Positions 33,668 to 41,620 of a stretch of DNA of 64,000 nt are shown here, piece by piece. Both the position numbers and the translations under genes were made by a program. Source of the DNA: Bog-756 sp963837805 (GTDB lineage Bacteria > Actinomycetota > Acidimicrobiia > Acidimicrobiales > RAAP-2); the NCBI GenBank assembly GCA_963837805.1, contig CAWIOU010000023.1:1-64000 (forward strand), in the 5' to 3' direction. Below the pieces are notes generated by a model that saw only the letters and a program-made list of their open reading frames with translations, made no database searches and was not told where the DNA came from. How positions within the stretch are numbered: position 1 is the first letter of the stretch; each line of letters opens with the position of its first letter.

Positions 33668-35050
33668 GTGGAGCAACTCTCGGACCTCGATGTCCTGTTC
33701 ATGGCGGGTGAGACGGCTTCCCAGCACCTCCATGTGCTGGCCACGCTGATCCTCGACCGCTCGGACGCCCCTTCGGAATTCGACTACAAGGTGTTCCGGT
33801 CGCATATCGCGGAGCGCTTCCAGATGATCGAGCCCCTCCGCAGACGCCTGATGCGGGGACCACTCACCCATCCGGTCTGGATCGACGACGACGACATCCA
33901 CCTCGACCGCCACCTCCACCACATCGTCCTGGCCAACGGAGGAGGTCTCGACGCACTGGCCGGGGTGGCCGCGGAGATCGCCTCGTTCCCTCTTCCCACC
34001 GACCGTCCCCCGTGGGAGGCATGGTTCGTGGAGGGAGTGAGCAAGGACGACGTGGCGGTCATCGCCAAGATCCACCACAGCGCCGCCGACGGGCTCTCGG
34101 GCATCTTCGCCCTGGCCGCCTTCTTCGATCTCGAACCATCACCGGCCGCAGGTGCCGGACCACCTCCGTGGCAGCCCTCGCCCGCCCCCGGCTTCGCCGA
34201 GCTCGGACGGGTCACGCTCGGGAACCTGTGGCATCGCCCCGAAGCCGTCGTCCGCAGCCTCAGGCGGGTGGGGGCCTCGACGGTGGACATGGTGCGGAGC
34301 CGGGCCGACACTCCCCTCCCCTTCACCGGTCCGCGCCAGCCTTACAACCGGGCGCTGACCCCGCGACGATCGGTTGCCTTCGCCACCATCCCGCTCGACG
34401 AGATCGAACAGATCCGGCAGGGGTTCGGGGTATCGGTCAACGACGTGGTGGTGGCGGTGTGCGCCGGCGCCCTGCGTCGCTATGCACTCCTCCATGGCGA
34501 AGAGCCGACCCGACCGCTGGTGGCCGGAGTCCCCATCTCGGAGCGTCGGCCGGAACACGGTTCGTCGGGCAACCAGATCTCCTTCATGCTGTATTCGCTC
34601 CCGGTCGACCGCGACGGGCCCGCGCTCCGACTGGAGGAGGTCACCCGTTCGGCCACCGCAGCAAAGGACCTCTATGCGCGATCGGGATCGGGGTTGATGG
34701 GGAGTATCGCCACTCTGGCTCCGTCCCGGGCCGTGGGGCCGGTGATGCGGGCCATCTCGGGCATGAAGATCGCTGACATCGCTCCGCCCGTCATGAACGT
34801 GTTCATCTCCAACATCCATGGTCCCGACCTTCCCCTCTATGCCGCAGGAGCCAGATTGCGGGCCATGTTCCCGATGGGTCCGCTCATCGAAGGGGTCGGG
34901 CTCGGCGTGACCATCGTGAGCCACGCCGACGAAGCGGCGCTGGGGTTCATGGGCTGCGAGGACCATGTCCCCGACATCGAAGTGCTGGCGGACTACACCG
35001 GCACCGAGGTGGCGGCGCTGCTCGACGCCGTGCCCACTGCCCCACGATGA
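33668..35050 (+). CDS. Wax ester synthase/diacylglycerol acyltransferase (WS/DGAT)
   Basis: The 460-residue protein has the condensation-like active site HHSAADG (HHxxxDG), with a full WS/DGAT N-terminus (LSDLDVLFMAGETASQHLHV) and a C-terminal domain with NVFISNIHGPDLPLYAAGARL and GVGLGVTIVSHADEAALGFMG. It should esterify diacylglycerol or fatty alcohol with acyl-CoA for storage lipid at the membrane. Its stop overlaps the ATG of the cNMP-binding/patatin gene (ATGA at 35047), placing a storage-lipid synthase and a probable lipase in one coupled operon. Confidence 0.92.
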   Translation: MEQLSDLDVLFMAGETASQHLHVLATLILDRSDAPSEFDYKVFRSHIAERFQMIEPLRRRLMRGPLTHPVWIDDDDIHLDRHLHHIVLANGGGLDALAGVAAEIASFPLPTDRPPWEAWFVEGVSKDDVAVIAKIHHSAADGLSGIFALAAFFDLEPSPAAGAGPPPWQPSPAPGFAELGRVTLGNLWHRPEAVVRSLRRVGASTVDMVRSRADTPLPFTGPRQPYNRALTPRRSVAFATIPLDEIEQIRQGFGVSVNDVVVAVCAGALRRYALLHGEEPTRPLVAGVPISERRPEHGSSGNQISFMLYSLPVDRDGPALRLEEVTRSATAAKDLYARSGSGLMGSIATLAPSRAVGPVMRAISGMKIADIAPPVMNVFISNIHGPDLPLYAAGARLRAMFPMGPLIEGVGLGVTIVSHADEAALGFMGCEDHVPDIEVLADYTGTEVAALLDAVPTAPR

Positions 35051-37011
35051 CCGATGATCCCAAAGGGGTGACCCCGCTCCGGCGACCGGGCGGGCAGGGC
35101 GGCGACTACATCGAGCTCCTCGGCCGGGCCACGCTGTTCGCCGGGCTCTCCCCCCACTCGCTCGGTGCCATCGCGGCGCGGCTCACCGAACGGAATTACG
35201 CACGGGGGGAGGTGGTCTGGCGAGCCGGCGACGAAGGTGGCGAGTTGCTGGTCGTGGCCAGCGGGCAGCTCGAGGTATGGGGAATGGCCGCCGGCGGGCA
35301 GGAGGAACTGGTCGGGACGATCGGCAGGGGGGAATGCGCCGGCGAGATGGCCCTCATGCTCGACGAGCGCCGGTCGGCCACCGTGATCTGCGGGCGGGCC
35401 ACCCGAGCCCTGGTCCTGGGCAAGGACGACTTCCGTCAGGCCGTCCGTGAGGACACCCAGGTCATGGCCAGCCTCACCCGGCTCCTGTCCCAGCGGGCCA
35501 TGGCCTTGGCCCGCCACCATCCGGTGACCAGCCGGCCCATCGTGGTCGGGGTGGTCGCCGAGCCCGACGTGGCCGGCGCCAGTCTCATCGCCGCCGCCGT
35601 CTCCGAACTCACCCGGGAGGTCCTGGGGTTCGAGGCCTTGCTGATCAGGGTCGGGAAGGGCGGAATCCCCATCGGGTCGTTGGCGGGCGGCGACATCCCG
35701 GCCGCCGCCATCAGATCCCGGGGGGACCTGCCCCCGGTCCTCGACGTCTCGGCTCCCGACGCTCCGGCAGGCCACCAGATCGCCCGGGCCATGGACACCG
35801 TCCTCCACGGCTACGGCGGGCGGTTCCGTCTCTTCGTGATCGACTTCCCGACCCTTCCCGACCATGGCGTCGAACTCGCCGCCAACGCCTGCGAGTTCGT
35901 CATTCAGGTGACGAAGGAGCTGACCCCGGCACCAGTCTGCGCGGCCAGGGTCTTCCAGGTGGTCAACCGGTACCGGGCGTCGGGTCCGGCGCCGTCGCTC
36001 AACCACTGCGAACCCTTTGTCCTGCCCGACGATCCGGCAATGACTGCGGGGTGGGAGCGGGACAGTCCCCGACCGCTGCCGCTGGCCGACCCGGCGCAGC
36101 CCGCATCCCGGGTACTCCGGCGCCTGACCCGCAAGATCGCCGGGGCCACGGTCGGGATAGCGCTGGGAGGGGGCGCCGCCTTCGGGATCGCCCATGTGGG
36201 CGTCCTGCTCGCCCTCGAACAGGCCGGCCTCCCCGTCGACCTGGTGGCCGGAACCAGCATGGGTTCGATCGTGGCCATCGGCTATGCCGCCGGCATGCCG
36301 CCCCAGGAGATGCAGGCCGTGGCCGGCCGCATCGGCAACGTGCGCACCGTGCTCTCGGTCCTCGATCCCTCCCTCAGCGGGGTGGGACTACTGAGTGGGC
36401 ACCGGCTCGTCTCGATCTTCTCTCCGCTGCTGGACCGCGATTCCTTCGCCCAGCTCGACGTGCCCTGCCAGGTCGTGGCCATGGACATCGACAGCGGCAC
36501 GGCCGTCACCATCGGCACCGGCCCCCTCGATGCCGCCTTCCGGGCCAGCTGCTCCATTCCACTCATCTTCAAGCCGGTGCAGCTGGACGGTCACACCCTG
36601 GTGGACGGGGGGATGATCGACCCGGTTCCCTCGAACGTGGTCCGGGACATGGGAGCTGACATCGTGATCGCGGTGAACGTGGTTCCGCGCCTCGATCCCG
36701 CCGTCTCCACATCCCTCTCCCGCACGTTCAAGCGCATCAACCGTCTCAATCCCCTGTCCTACCTGTCGGGATCGCGGGGCATGCCCGATGTCGTCGACAT
36801 CCTGATGAACTCGCTGCAGGCCATTCAGTTCGAGTTGGGCAACTACAAGTCGGCATCGGCGGACGTGCTGATCAACATCGACCTGGGGGACTTCACGTGG
36901 ATCGACTTCCACCGCGCTCTGGAGATCGTGGACCGCGGCCTCCGCGCCGGCGAGGCCTCCGTGCCCGATGTACGCGCCGCGTTGGCCGGGCAGTTGATGG
37001 TGGACCCGTGA
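35047..37011 (+). CDS. Cyclic-nucleotide-binding domain plus patatin-like phospholipase (NTE type)
   Basis: The 654-residue protein starts with a cNMP-binding beta-barrel (ATLFAGLSPHSLGAIAARLTERNYARGEVVWRAGDEGGELLVV, then GECAGEMALMLDERRSATV; residues ~18-140). A central linker domain follows, then a patatin domain from ~370. This has the oxyanion glycines GGGAAFGIAHVG (~374), nucleophile GTSMGS (~401) and Asp in DGGMIDPVP (~520). The Ser-Asp dyad is complete. The order cNMP domain then patatin is that of neuropathy-target-esterase-type lysophospholipases. Ligand binding probably controls lipid hydrolysis next to the WS/DGAT partner. Confidence 0.92.
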   Translation: MTDDPKGVTPLRRPGGQGGDYIELLGRATLFAGLSPHSLGAIAARLTERNYARGEVVWRAGDEGGELLVVASGQLEVWGMAAGGQEELVGTIGRGECAGEMALMLDERRSATVICGRATRALVLGKDDFRQAVREDTQVMASLTRLLSQRAMALARHHPVTSRPIVVGVVAEPDVAGASLIAAAVSELTREVLGFEALLIRVGKGGIPIGSLAGGDIPAAAIRSRGDLPPVLDVSAPDAPAGHQIARAMDTVLHGYGGRFRLFVIDFPTLPDHGVELAANACEFVIQVTKELTPAPVCAARVFQVVNRYRASGPAPSLNHCEPFVLPDDPAMTAGWERDSPRPLPLADPAQPASRVLRRLTRKIAGATVGIALGGGAAFGIAHVGVLLALEQAGLPVDLVAGTSMGSIVAIGYAAGMPPQEMQAVAGRIGNVRTVLSVLDPSLSGVGLLSGHRLVSIFSPLLDRDSFAQLDVPCQVVAMDIDSGTAVTIGTGPLDAAFRASCSIPLIFKPVQLDGHTLVDGGMIDPVPSNVVRDMGADIVIAVNVVPRLDPAVSTSLSRTFKRINRLNPLSYLSGSRGMPDVVDILMNSLQAIQFELGNYKSASADVLINIDLGDFTWIDFHRALEIVDRGLRAGEASVPDVRAALAGQLMVDP

Positions 37012-37021
37012 CCAGCTGCGG

Positions 37022-37510
37022 CTAGTCGACGGCCACGGGACGCACGATCGGGTACCACGTTCCACTCCAGCGCCACTCCCCCGCCGTTCCCCCGGCGGCG
37101 ACGGTCCCGTCGTAAACACCGATCTTTCGTGCCGCCGACGCGTAGACGGAGCACTCGAACCTTGCTCCCGCGGTCCACGAGGCAGGTGGGACACAGACCA
37201 CGTCGGCCACGCCGGCGACGCCGAACTGATGGGCGCCGGTGCCGGTGACCACCTGCTCGACCTGTGAGGTGAGCGCGGCCAGTGTCGGGCCCCCGTTCAC
37301 GGAACCGGTCGTCGACGAGCTCGCACCCAGCCAGGCACCGACGGTGGTGGCCCCGACCACGGCCACGGCGAGGAGGACGATGGCCACCCTCCGGACCGGA
37401 TGGCTCCGCTTCGGTACATCGGCACCGAAGTCCTCCTCCGGTGCATGCCACCCGCCGTCCGATCCCACCCACCAGCCCGGACCGGGTGAGTCGTCATTCA
37501 CTCCGACCAT
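37022..37510 (-). CDS. Single-pass membrane protein, DUF4333-like C-terminus
   Basis: The 162-residue protein has a Trp/Gly-rich cytoplasmic start (GPGWWVGSDGGWHAPEEDFG), one membrane helix (RRVAIVLLAVAVVGATTVGAWLGA) and an outer domain with two cysteines (VVCVPPASW..GARFECSVYAS) that likely form a disulfide. This resembles actinobacterial DUF4333-type anchored proteins, but the match is loose. ATG 37510 overlaps the end of the small upstream gene by 17 bases; GTG 37501 is an alternative start. Confidence 0.72.
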   Translation of the reverse strand: MVGVNDDSPGPGWWVGSDGGWHAPEEDFGADVPKRSHPVRRVAIVLLAVAVVGATTVGAWLGASSSTTGSVNGGPTLAALTSQVEQVVTGTGAHQFGVAGVADVVCVPPASWTAGARFECSVYASAARKIGVYDGTVAAGGTAGEWRWSGTWYPIVRPVAVD

Positions 37511-37679
37511 GGCTCAGACTGCCCCGGTCCTCACCGGACCACGTCGCCGGGGGATCGCTCGCCGGGAAGGACTCCCTGCCCGCCTCGTCGACCATCTCGT
37601 CGACCGATGCGGCTCGGGCCCGGGCGCTGCCTTCGCTCTCTTGGGCTTCCCCGAACCGGGGTCCTCCATCTTCGGCCAT
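37494..37679 (-). CDS. Small protein with ESFPASDPP motif
   Basis: The 61-residue acidic, disordered-looking protein contains SVDEMVDEAGRESFPASDPPATWSG. The D-x-x-V-x-E-A-x-x-E-S-F-P-A-S-D-P-P pattern recurs in small bacterial proteins of unknown role, which argues that this is a real gene. AGGAG lies nine bases before ATG 37679. It overlaps the following membrane-protein gene and is probably co-transcribed. Confidence 0.75.
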   Translation of the reverse strand: MAEDGGPRFGEAQESEGSARARAASVDEMVDEAGRESFPASDPPATWSGEDRGSLSHGRSE

Positions 37680-37804
37680 GGCGCTCGACTCCTGAACCGT
37701 TGGTTGCCGGCTCGAGCCTATTCGTTGCCGCCCGGGGACGCGGTCGGCCCGGCAGCCCGGCGAACCCGCTGGGTAGCATGCAGGCCGGGACCGAGAAAGC
37801 GGGC

Positions 37805-39472
37805 ATGGCCATGGACGGTGACGTCGTCATACGTGGGGGGACGCTGGTCGACGGGAGCGGAGCGCCCGGCCGGCGGGCCGATGTCGCCGTCCGCGACGGC
37901 CGCATCGCGGCCGTCGGCGACCGACTGTCGGGGACGACCGAACTGGACGCCGCCGGTCAGGTGGTGGCCCCGGGGTTCATCGACATCCACACCCACTACG
38001 ACGCCCAGGTGTTCTGGGACCCCGACCTCAGCCCGTCCTCGTTCCACGGGGTGACCACGGTGGTGGCCGGCAACTGCGGCTTCTCCATCGCCCCCACCCG
38101 GGCCGACGGCGTCGAGATCATCGTCCGCACCCTCCAGCATGTGGAGGACATGAGCTTCGACACCCTGATGGCCGGGGTGCCCTGGGACGAGTTCGAGACC
38201 TTTCCCCAGTACCTCGACGCCGTCCAGCGCCGCGGCGTCGCCCTCAACTTCGGCTGCTACGTGGGGCACACCGCGGTCCGGCTCTTCATCATGGGAGCCG
38301 AGGCCTACGAGCGGGCGGCCACCGACCGCGAGATCGACCTGATGCGTGCGGTCATCGACGATGCCCTCGACGCCGGGGCCATGGGCTTCGCGTCCAGCTG
38401 GTCCCCCACCCACAACGGGGACCACGGGCGGCCGGTGCCGTCACGTGTCGCCGACTTCGCCGAGCTCGCCGCTCTGCTCGAGCCGATGCGGAACCGCAGC
38501 CGGGGCGTGGCCGCGCTCCTCCCCGGCGGCGCGATGAGCAACAGCCAGATGTTCGAACTGCAGCGTCATATCGGGAGGCCGTTCACCTGGACGGCGTTGC
38601 TCACGTTCGCCGGATCCAACTACCACGAGAAGGTCATGGACGAACATGCCGCGGCCCGGGCCTCGGGCGTGGACGTCTGGCCCCAGGTCTCGTGCCGGCC
38701 CCTGGTGTTCCAGATGAATCTGGCCGAGCCCTTCTCCCTGAATACGTTCCCGCAGTTCGCGGCCCTCATGGATACCCCCGTCGAGGAGCGGAAGGCGGCC
38801 TATCGCGATCCTGCCTGGCGGGCGGCGACCCAGAGGCAGCTCACGTCGGGTGGATTCAGCCTGTTCAACACCGCCTCGCTCACGGTTGCCGAGTCGACCA
38901 GCCGACCCGATCTGGTGGGCCGGTCGGTCGACGAGCTGGCCGGGGAACAGGGTGTGACCGCACTCGACGTGCTGCTCGATCTCTCCCTCGACGACGATCT
39001 CACCTCGCGCTTCTGGTCGGTGCTGGCCAACAACAATCCCGACGGCATCGCCTCCCTGCTGCCTAGGGACGACGTCCTGTTGGGCCTGGCCGACTCCGGC
39101 GCCCACGTGAGCCAACTGTGCGATGCCTGCTTCGCCACCGACCTGTTGGGCAATTGGGTCCGGGATCGCCAGGTGATGAGCCTCGAGCACGCCGTCCACA
39201 AGCTCACCGCCGAGCCCGCCCGGGTCTACGGCCTCGACGACCGGGGCACGGTGGCCGTCGGCCTGGCCGCCGACCTGGTGGTCTTCGATCCCGACACCGT
39301 GGCCCCCGGGCCGCTCCGCCGGGTGGTGGACTTCCCGGCCGACGGGGAGCGTCTGACCGCGGACGCGCCGGTGGGCATGACCCACACACTGGTCAACGGG
39401 GTGCCCACCCGGGTCGACGGTCAGCCGGTTCCCGACGGGCTCGAGCAGAGGCCGGGCCGGGTCCTGCGCTGA
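37805..39472 (+). CDS. N-acyl-D-amino-acid deacylase / D-aminoacylase-like amidohydrolase
   Basis: The 555-residue protein has a beta-sandwich start (DVVIRGGTLVDGSGAPGRRADVAVRDGRIAAVG), the metal site GFIDIHTHYDAQVFWD (HxH), GNCGFSIAPTRA, and the C-terminal LADSGAHVSQLCDACFATDLLGNWVRDRQVMSLEHAVHKLTAEPARVYGL. This is the D-aminoacylase branch of the amidohydrolase superfamily. It should remove N-acyl groups from (D-)amino acids or related amides. ATG 37805 has GAGAAAG upstream; ATG 37811 and 37778 are in frame. A TAGCAT box at 37775-37780 may be its promoter. Confidence 0.85.
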   Translation: MAMDGDVVIRGGTLVDGSGAPGRRADVAVRDGRIAAVGDRLSGTTELDAAGQVVAPGFIDIHTHYDAQVFWDPDLSPSSFHGVTTVVAGNCGFSIAPTRADGVEIIVRTLQHVEDMSFDTLMAGVPWDEFETFPQYLDAVQRRGVALNFGCYVGHTAVRLFIMGAEAYERAATDREIDLMRAVIDDALDAGAMGFASSWSPTHNGDHGRPVPSRVADFAELAALLEPMRNRSRGVAALLPGGAMSNSQMFELQRHIGRPFTWTALLTFAGSNYHEKVMDEHAAARASGVDVWPQVSCRPLVFQMNLAEPFSLNTFPQFAALMDTPVEERKAAYRDPAWRAATQRQLTSGGFSLFNTASLTVAESTSRPDLVGRSVDELAGEQGVTALDVLLDLSLDDDLTSRFWSVLANNNPDGIASLLPRDDVLLGLADSGAHVSQLCDACFATDLLGNWVRDRQVMSLEHAVHKLTAEPARVYGLDDRGTVAVGLAADLVVFDPDTVAPGPLRRVVDFPADGERLTADAPVGMTHTLVNGVPTRVDGQPVPDGLEQRPGRVLR

Positions 39473-39532
39473 TCCCGCCAAGCGGCACCTCAGCCCCCCG
39501 TACGTGTCCCTTCAGGTGCCCTGATGCCGTCC

Positions 39533-39578
39533 ATCTGTAAAACAGATTGTTAGAAAGAATTCATATCTGTTACAGATA
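39533..39578. promoter_or_regulatory. Tandem ATCTGT/ACAGAT dyads upstream of the small cNMP-binding protein
   Basis: ATCTGT-AAA-ACAGAT (39533-39547) and TATCTGT-T-ACAGATA (39564-39578) are perfect inverted repeats sharing the same half-site, centres 31 bases apart (three turns). The second lies just upstream of a TATACT box. Confidence 0.75.
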
Positions 39579-39598
39579 GACCCCCTATACTGGGGGTC
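39579..39598 (+). promoter_or_regulatory. GACCCCC-TATACT-GGGGGTC: hairpin framing a -10-like box
   Basis: A perfect seven-pair inverted repeat encloses TATACT (39586-39591), a near-consensus -10. Transcription would start near 39598, leaving a 50-base leader with GAAGGAG before ATG 39648. The arms could be another operator. Confidence 0.6.
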
Positions 39599-39647
39599 GC
39601 CGAGCAATCCGAACCTCGTCAGGTTCCCGAACCGAAGGAGCGCTCAC

Positions 39648-40073
39648 ATGGACGCAACCCCGATCATCCGCCTGGCCGACCTCGAACTGTTCGCCGACTG
39701 CTCCAAGGCGGAGCTGCGCCAGATCGAATCACTGACCACCCACCTCCACCTGGAGCAGGATCGGGTGCTGATGAGGGAGGGCAGCCCGGCGAAGGAGTTC
39801 ATCATCATCGGGAGCGGCTCGGCCCGGATCTCCCGCCAAACCGATGAGGGCACCACCACACTGGCCGACGTCGGGCGGGGTGGGTTCATCGGCGAGATGG
39901 AGTTGCTGTCGAAGGCGCCGCGGGCGGCCACGGCGACGGCCTCCACCGATGTCACCGTCCTGGTCAGCTCGCCCAGCGAGTTCCAGTCGATGCTGAGTGT
40001 CGCCCCCTCGGTGGCCCACAAGGTACGGCAGGCCTCACTGGTCCGTGCCGCAAGCCTGGGCGCGGCCGCCTGA
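39648..40073 (+). CDS. Stand-alone cyclic-nucleotide-binding-domain protein
   Basis: The 141-residue protein is a single Crp-type cNMP-binding barrel: LADLELFADCSKAELRQIESLTTHLHLEQDRVLMREGSPAKEFIIIGSGSARI, then GRGGFIGEMELLSKAPRAATATASTDVTVLV, and a short C-terminal helix. The phosphate-binding cassette GFIGEMELLSKAPRAAT fits the family. There is no DNA-binding HTH and no enzyme domain, so it must act through a partner or as a sensor subunit. GAAGGAG precedes ATG 39648. The promoter region carries three dyads. Confidence 0.85.
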   Translation: MDATPIIRLADLELFADCSKAELRQIESLTTHLHLEQDRVLMREGSPAKEFIIIGSGSARISRQTDEGTTTLADVGRGGFIGEMELLSKAPRAATATASTDVTVLVSSPSEFQSMLSVAPSVAHKVRQASLVRAASLGAAA

Positions 40074-40084
40074 CCCCAGCCGGA

Positions 40085-40483
40085 TCAGGCGGACCGGGAA
40101 CGGCGGCGAAAGATCGACCCGTCGGCGTCCTCGGGGAGCCCCTCGATGGCCAGCTCGACGATGGCATCCGGTTGGCACTGCGCCGATGCTGCTGCTCGCT
40201 CGACCAGATTCCCCAGGTAGGCGGCCAGGTTGAGCGTGTCGAGCCGCGCCGAGCGACCGGAGAAGGGGACCGGTTCGGTCACCGGATCGATTCCCCCGAC
40301 CCCGAGGAGCATCCGCCGGGCGGCCAGCAGCGCCTGACGGGCTTCTTCGAAATCCACGTCGTTGAAACGCATCCACGCAGAAAGACCCAGCTCAAGGGCG
40401 AGATCCGTCTCCACCACCGGGCCGAGGTCGACCAGTCCCCGCAGAACGGCGGGGGCGAATCCCTTGGTGGCAGTCACGGTCAC
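40085..40483 (-). CDS. 132-residue protein, function unknown
   Basis: GTG at 40483 starts VTVTATKGFAPAVLRGLVDLGPVVETDLALELGL. A helical segment with SAWMRFNDVDFEEARQALLAARRMLLGVGG follows, then VELAIEGLPEDADGSIFRRRSRSA. No signal peptide or membrane helix. The frame stays open far upstream, but family-like composition begins here. It is divergent from the nitroreductase and convergent with the cNMP-binding gene. No domain recognised. Confidence 0.6.
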   Translation of the reverse strand: MTVTATKGFAPAVLRGLVDLGPVVETDLALELGLSAWMRFNDVDFEEARQALLAARRMLLGVGGIDPVTEPVPFSGRSARLDTLNLAAYLGNLVERAAASAQCQPDAIVELAIEGLPEDADGSIFRRRSRSA

Positions 40484-40585
40484 GAAACCCAGTGTGACCA
40501 AGGGGTGTGACAAAGTGGTGGATCGTTGGCGCTGGGCCAGGTGGTCAGGGCAGTATCTGGACGTGACCACGCCCCGACCACGTTC

Positions 40586-41419
40586 GTGACCACTCCCGAA
40601 ACAGCGGGTCAGGCCGACGGTGCGGTCGCCGATCAGCCGCTGCCCGCCGACACGGTCGGGCTCCTCGAAGGGATCTGCACGACCCGGGCCATCCGCCGCT
40701 ATCGGGACGAGCCCGTCCCCGACCACATCCTGCGGGACGTCCTGTTCGCCGCCACCAGGGCGCCGAGCGGTTCCAATCGTCAACCGTTCCGATTCCTCGT
40801 GCTCACCGACGGGCCCAACGCCCTGGCCGCCAAGCGCCTGATCGGCACGGCGGCACGCCAAGGATGGGCGGTCAAGCGAGCCGCCGACGGCTACGACCAC
40901 GGATCGGGAGCCGACGACCGGTCTCCGAAGGCATCGATGGCCCGGACCATGGCGGCCTACGTGGAGCACCTCGAGGAGATACCGGTCCTCATCCTCCCCT
41001 GCATGGTCAGGCATCGTGCCCCCCATCCGATCGACGGGGCCTCGATCTACCCGGCCTGCCAGAATTTGCTCCTGGCGGCCAGGGCCCTTGGTTACGGAGG
41101 GGTCATGACCAGTTGGAATCTCCTGGTCGACGCCGAGCTCCGCTCCCTGTTGTCCATCCCGGACGAGGTCTTCGTGGCTGCCGCCATCAGCCTGGGCCGG
41201 CCCCGCGGCCACCACGGCCCCGTCCGACGCCGGCCCTTGGGGGAGCTGGTCTACGCCGACGGGTGGGGGCGAGCGGCACCGTTCGCCGTCGACCCTCCCG
41301 GTACCCGGCACACGGCCGCCGGACCTCCCGTACCGTCGCCGGCAGCCGGCCCGTCGGGCCGGAGCCGGCGTAGTCCGGCCCTCCCGGGGCGACCGACCAG
41401 GTCCCTCGGCCCGGCCTGA
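40586..41419 (+). CDS. Nitroreductase-family FMN oxidoreductase
   Basis: The 277-residue protein shows the family pattern: GICTTRAIRRYRDEPVPDHILRDVLFAATRAPSGSNRQPFRFLVLTD (FMN phosphate contacts), then ASIYPACQNLLLAARALGYGGVMTSW and FVAAAISLGRPRG. The C-terminal 50 residues are Pro/Arg-rich and disordered-looking. It should reduce nitro or quinone compounds with NAD(P)H and FMN. The GTG at 40586 is chosen by family N-terminus; TTG 40526 is possible. It is followed by the long inverted repeat at 41434-41523. Confidence 0.85.
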   Translation: MTTPETAGQADGAVADQPLPADTVGLLEGICTTRAIRRYRDEPVPDHILRDVLFAATRAPSGSNRQPFRFLVLTDGPNALAAKRLIGTAARQGWAVKRAADGYDHGSGADDRSPKASMARTMAAYVEHLEEIPVLILPCMVRHRAPHPIDGASIYPACQNLLLAARALGYGGVMTSWNLLVDAELRSLLSIPDEVFVAAAISLGRPRGHHGPVRRRPLGELVYADGWGRAAPFAVDPPGTRHTAAGPPVPSPAAGPSGRSRRSPALPGRPTRSLGPA

Positions 41420-41433
41420 CCGGCTTGGTTCAA

Positions 41434-41523
41434 TTTTCGAAATTGGCCGAATTATCGGCTGTAGCCGATACGAGTTCTTCCGAACCATCGGCTGCAACCG
41501 ATAATTCGGCTGATTCGAAAAAA
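41434..41523. repeat. 90-base imperfect inverted repeat with nested palindromes
   Basis: The left arm (41434-41469) runs TTTTCGAA...GCCGAATTATCGG...AGCCGAT and the right arm (41487-41523) is its near-complement ending TTCGAAAAAA. They differ in a few bases and are separated by a 17-base loop. The inner 24 bases of the arms differ at only two positions. Each arm holds a 16-base palindrome of the type ATCGG-N6-CCGAT. It sits between convergent stops and is far more AT-rich than its surroundings. No T tract follows either side, so it is not a standard terminator. Confidence 0.8.
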
Positions 41524-41620
41524 GGGACGTGCGTGGGTACGGAGGCCCGGCGACTCCACAGCCACCGAGCTGTCCCCGGCGCGCCACCATCGCGGCCCGA
41601 GTGGACCCGGGCCCTCGGGC

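Noticed and set aside
41434..41523. Inverted repeat as a rho-independent terminator
   Set aside because: The 3' side carries A's that pair into the stem, not a T tract, on either strand.
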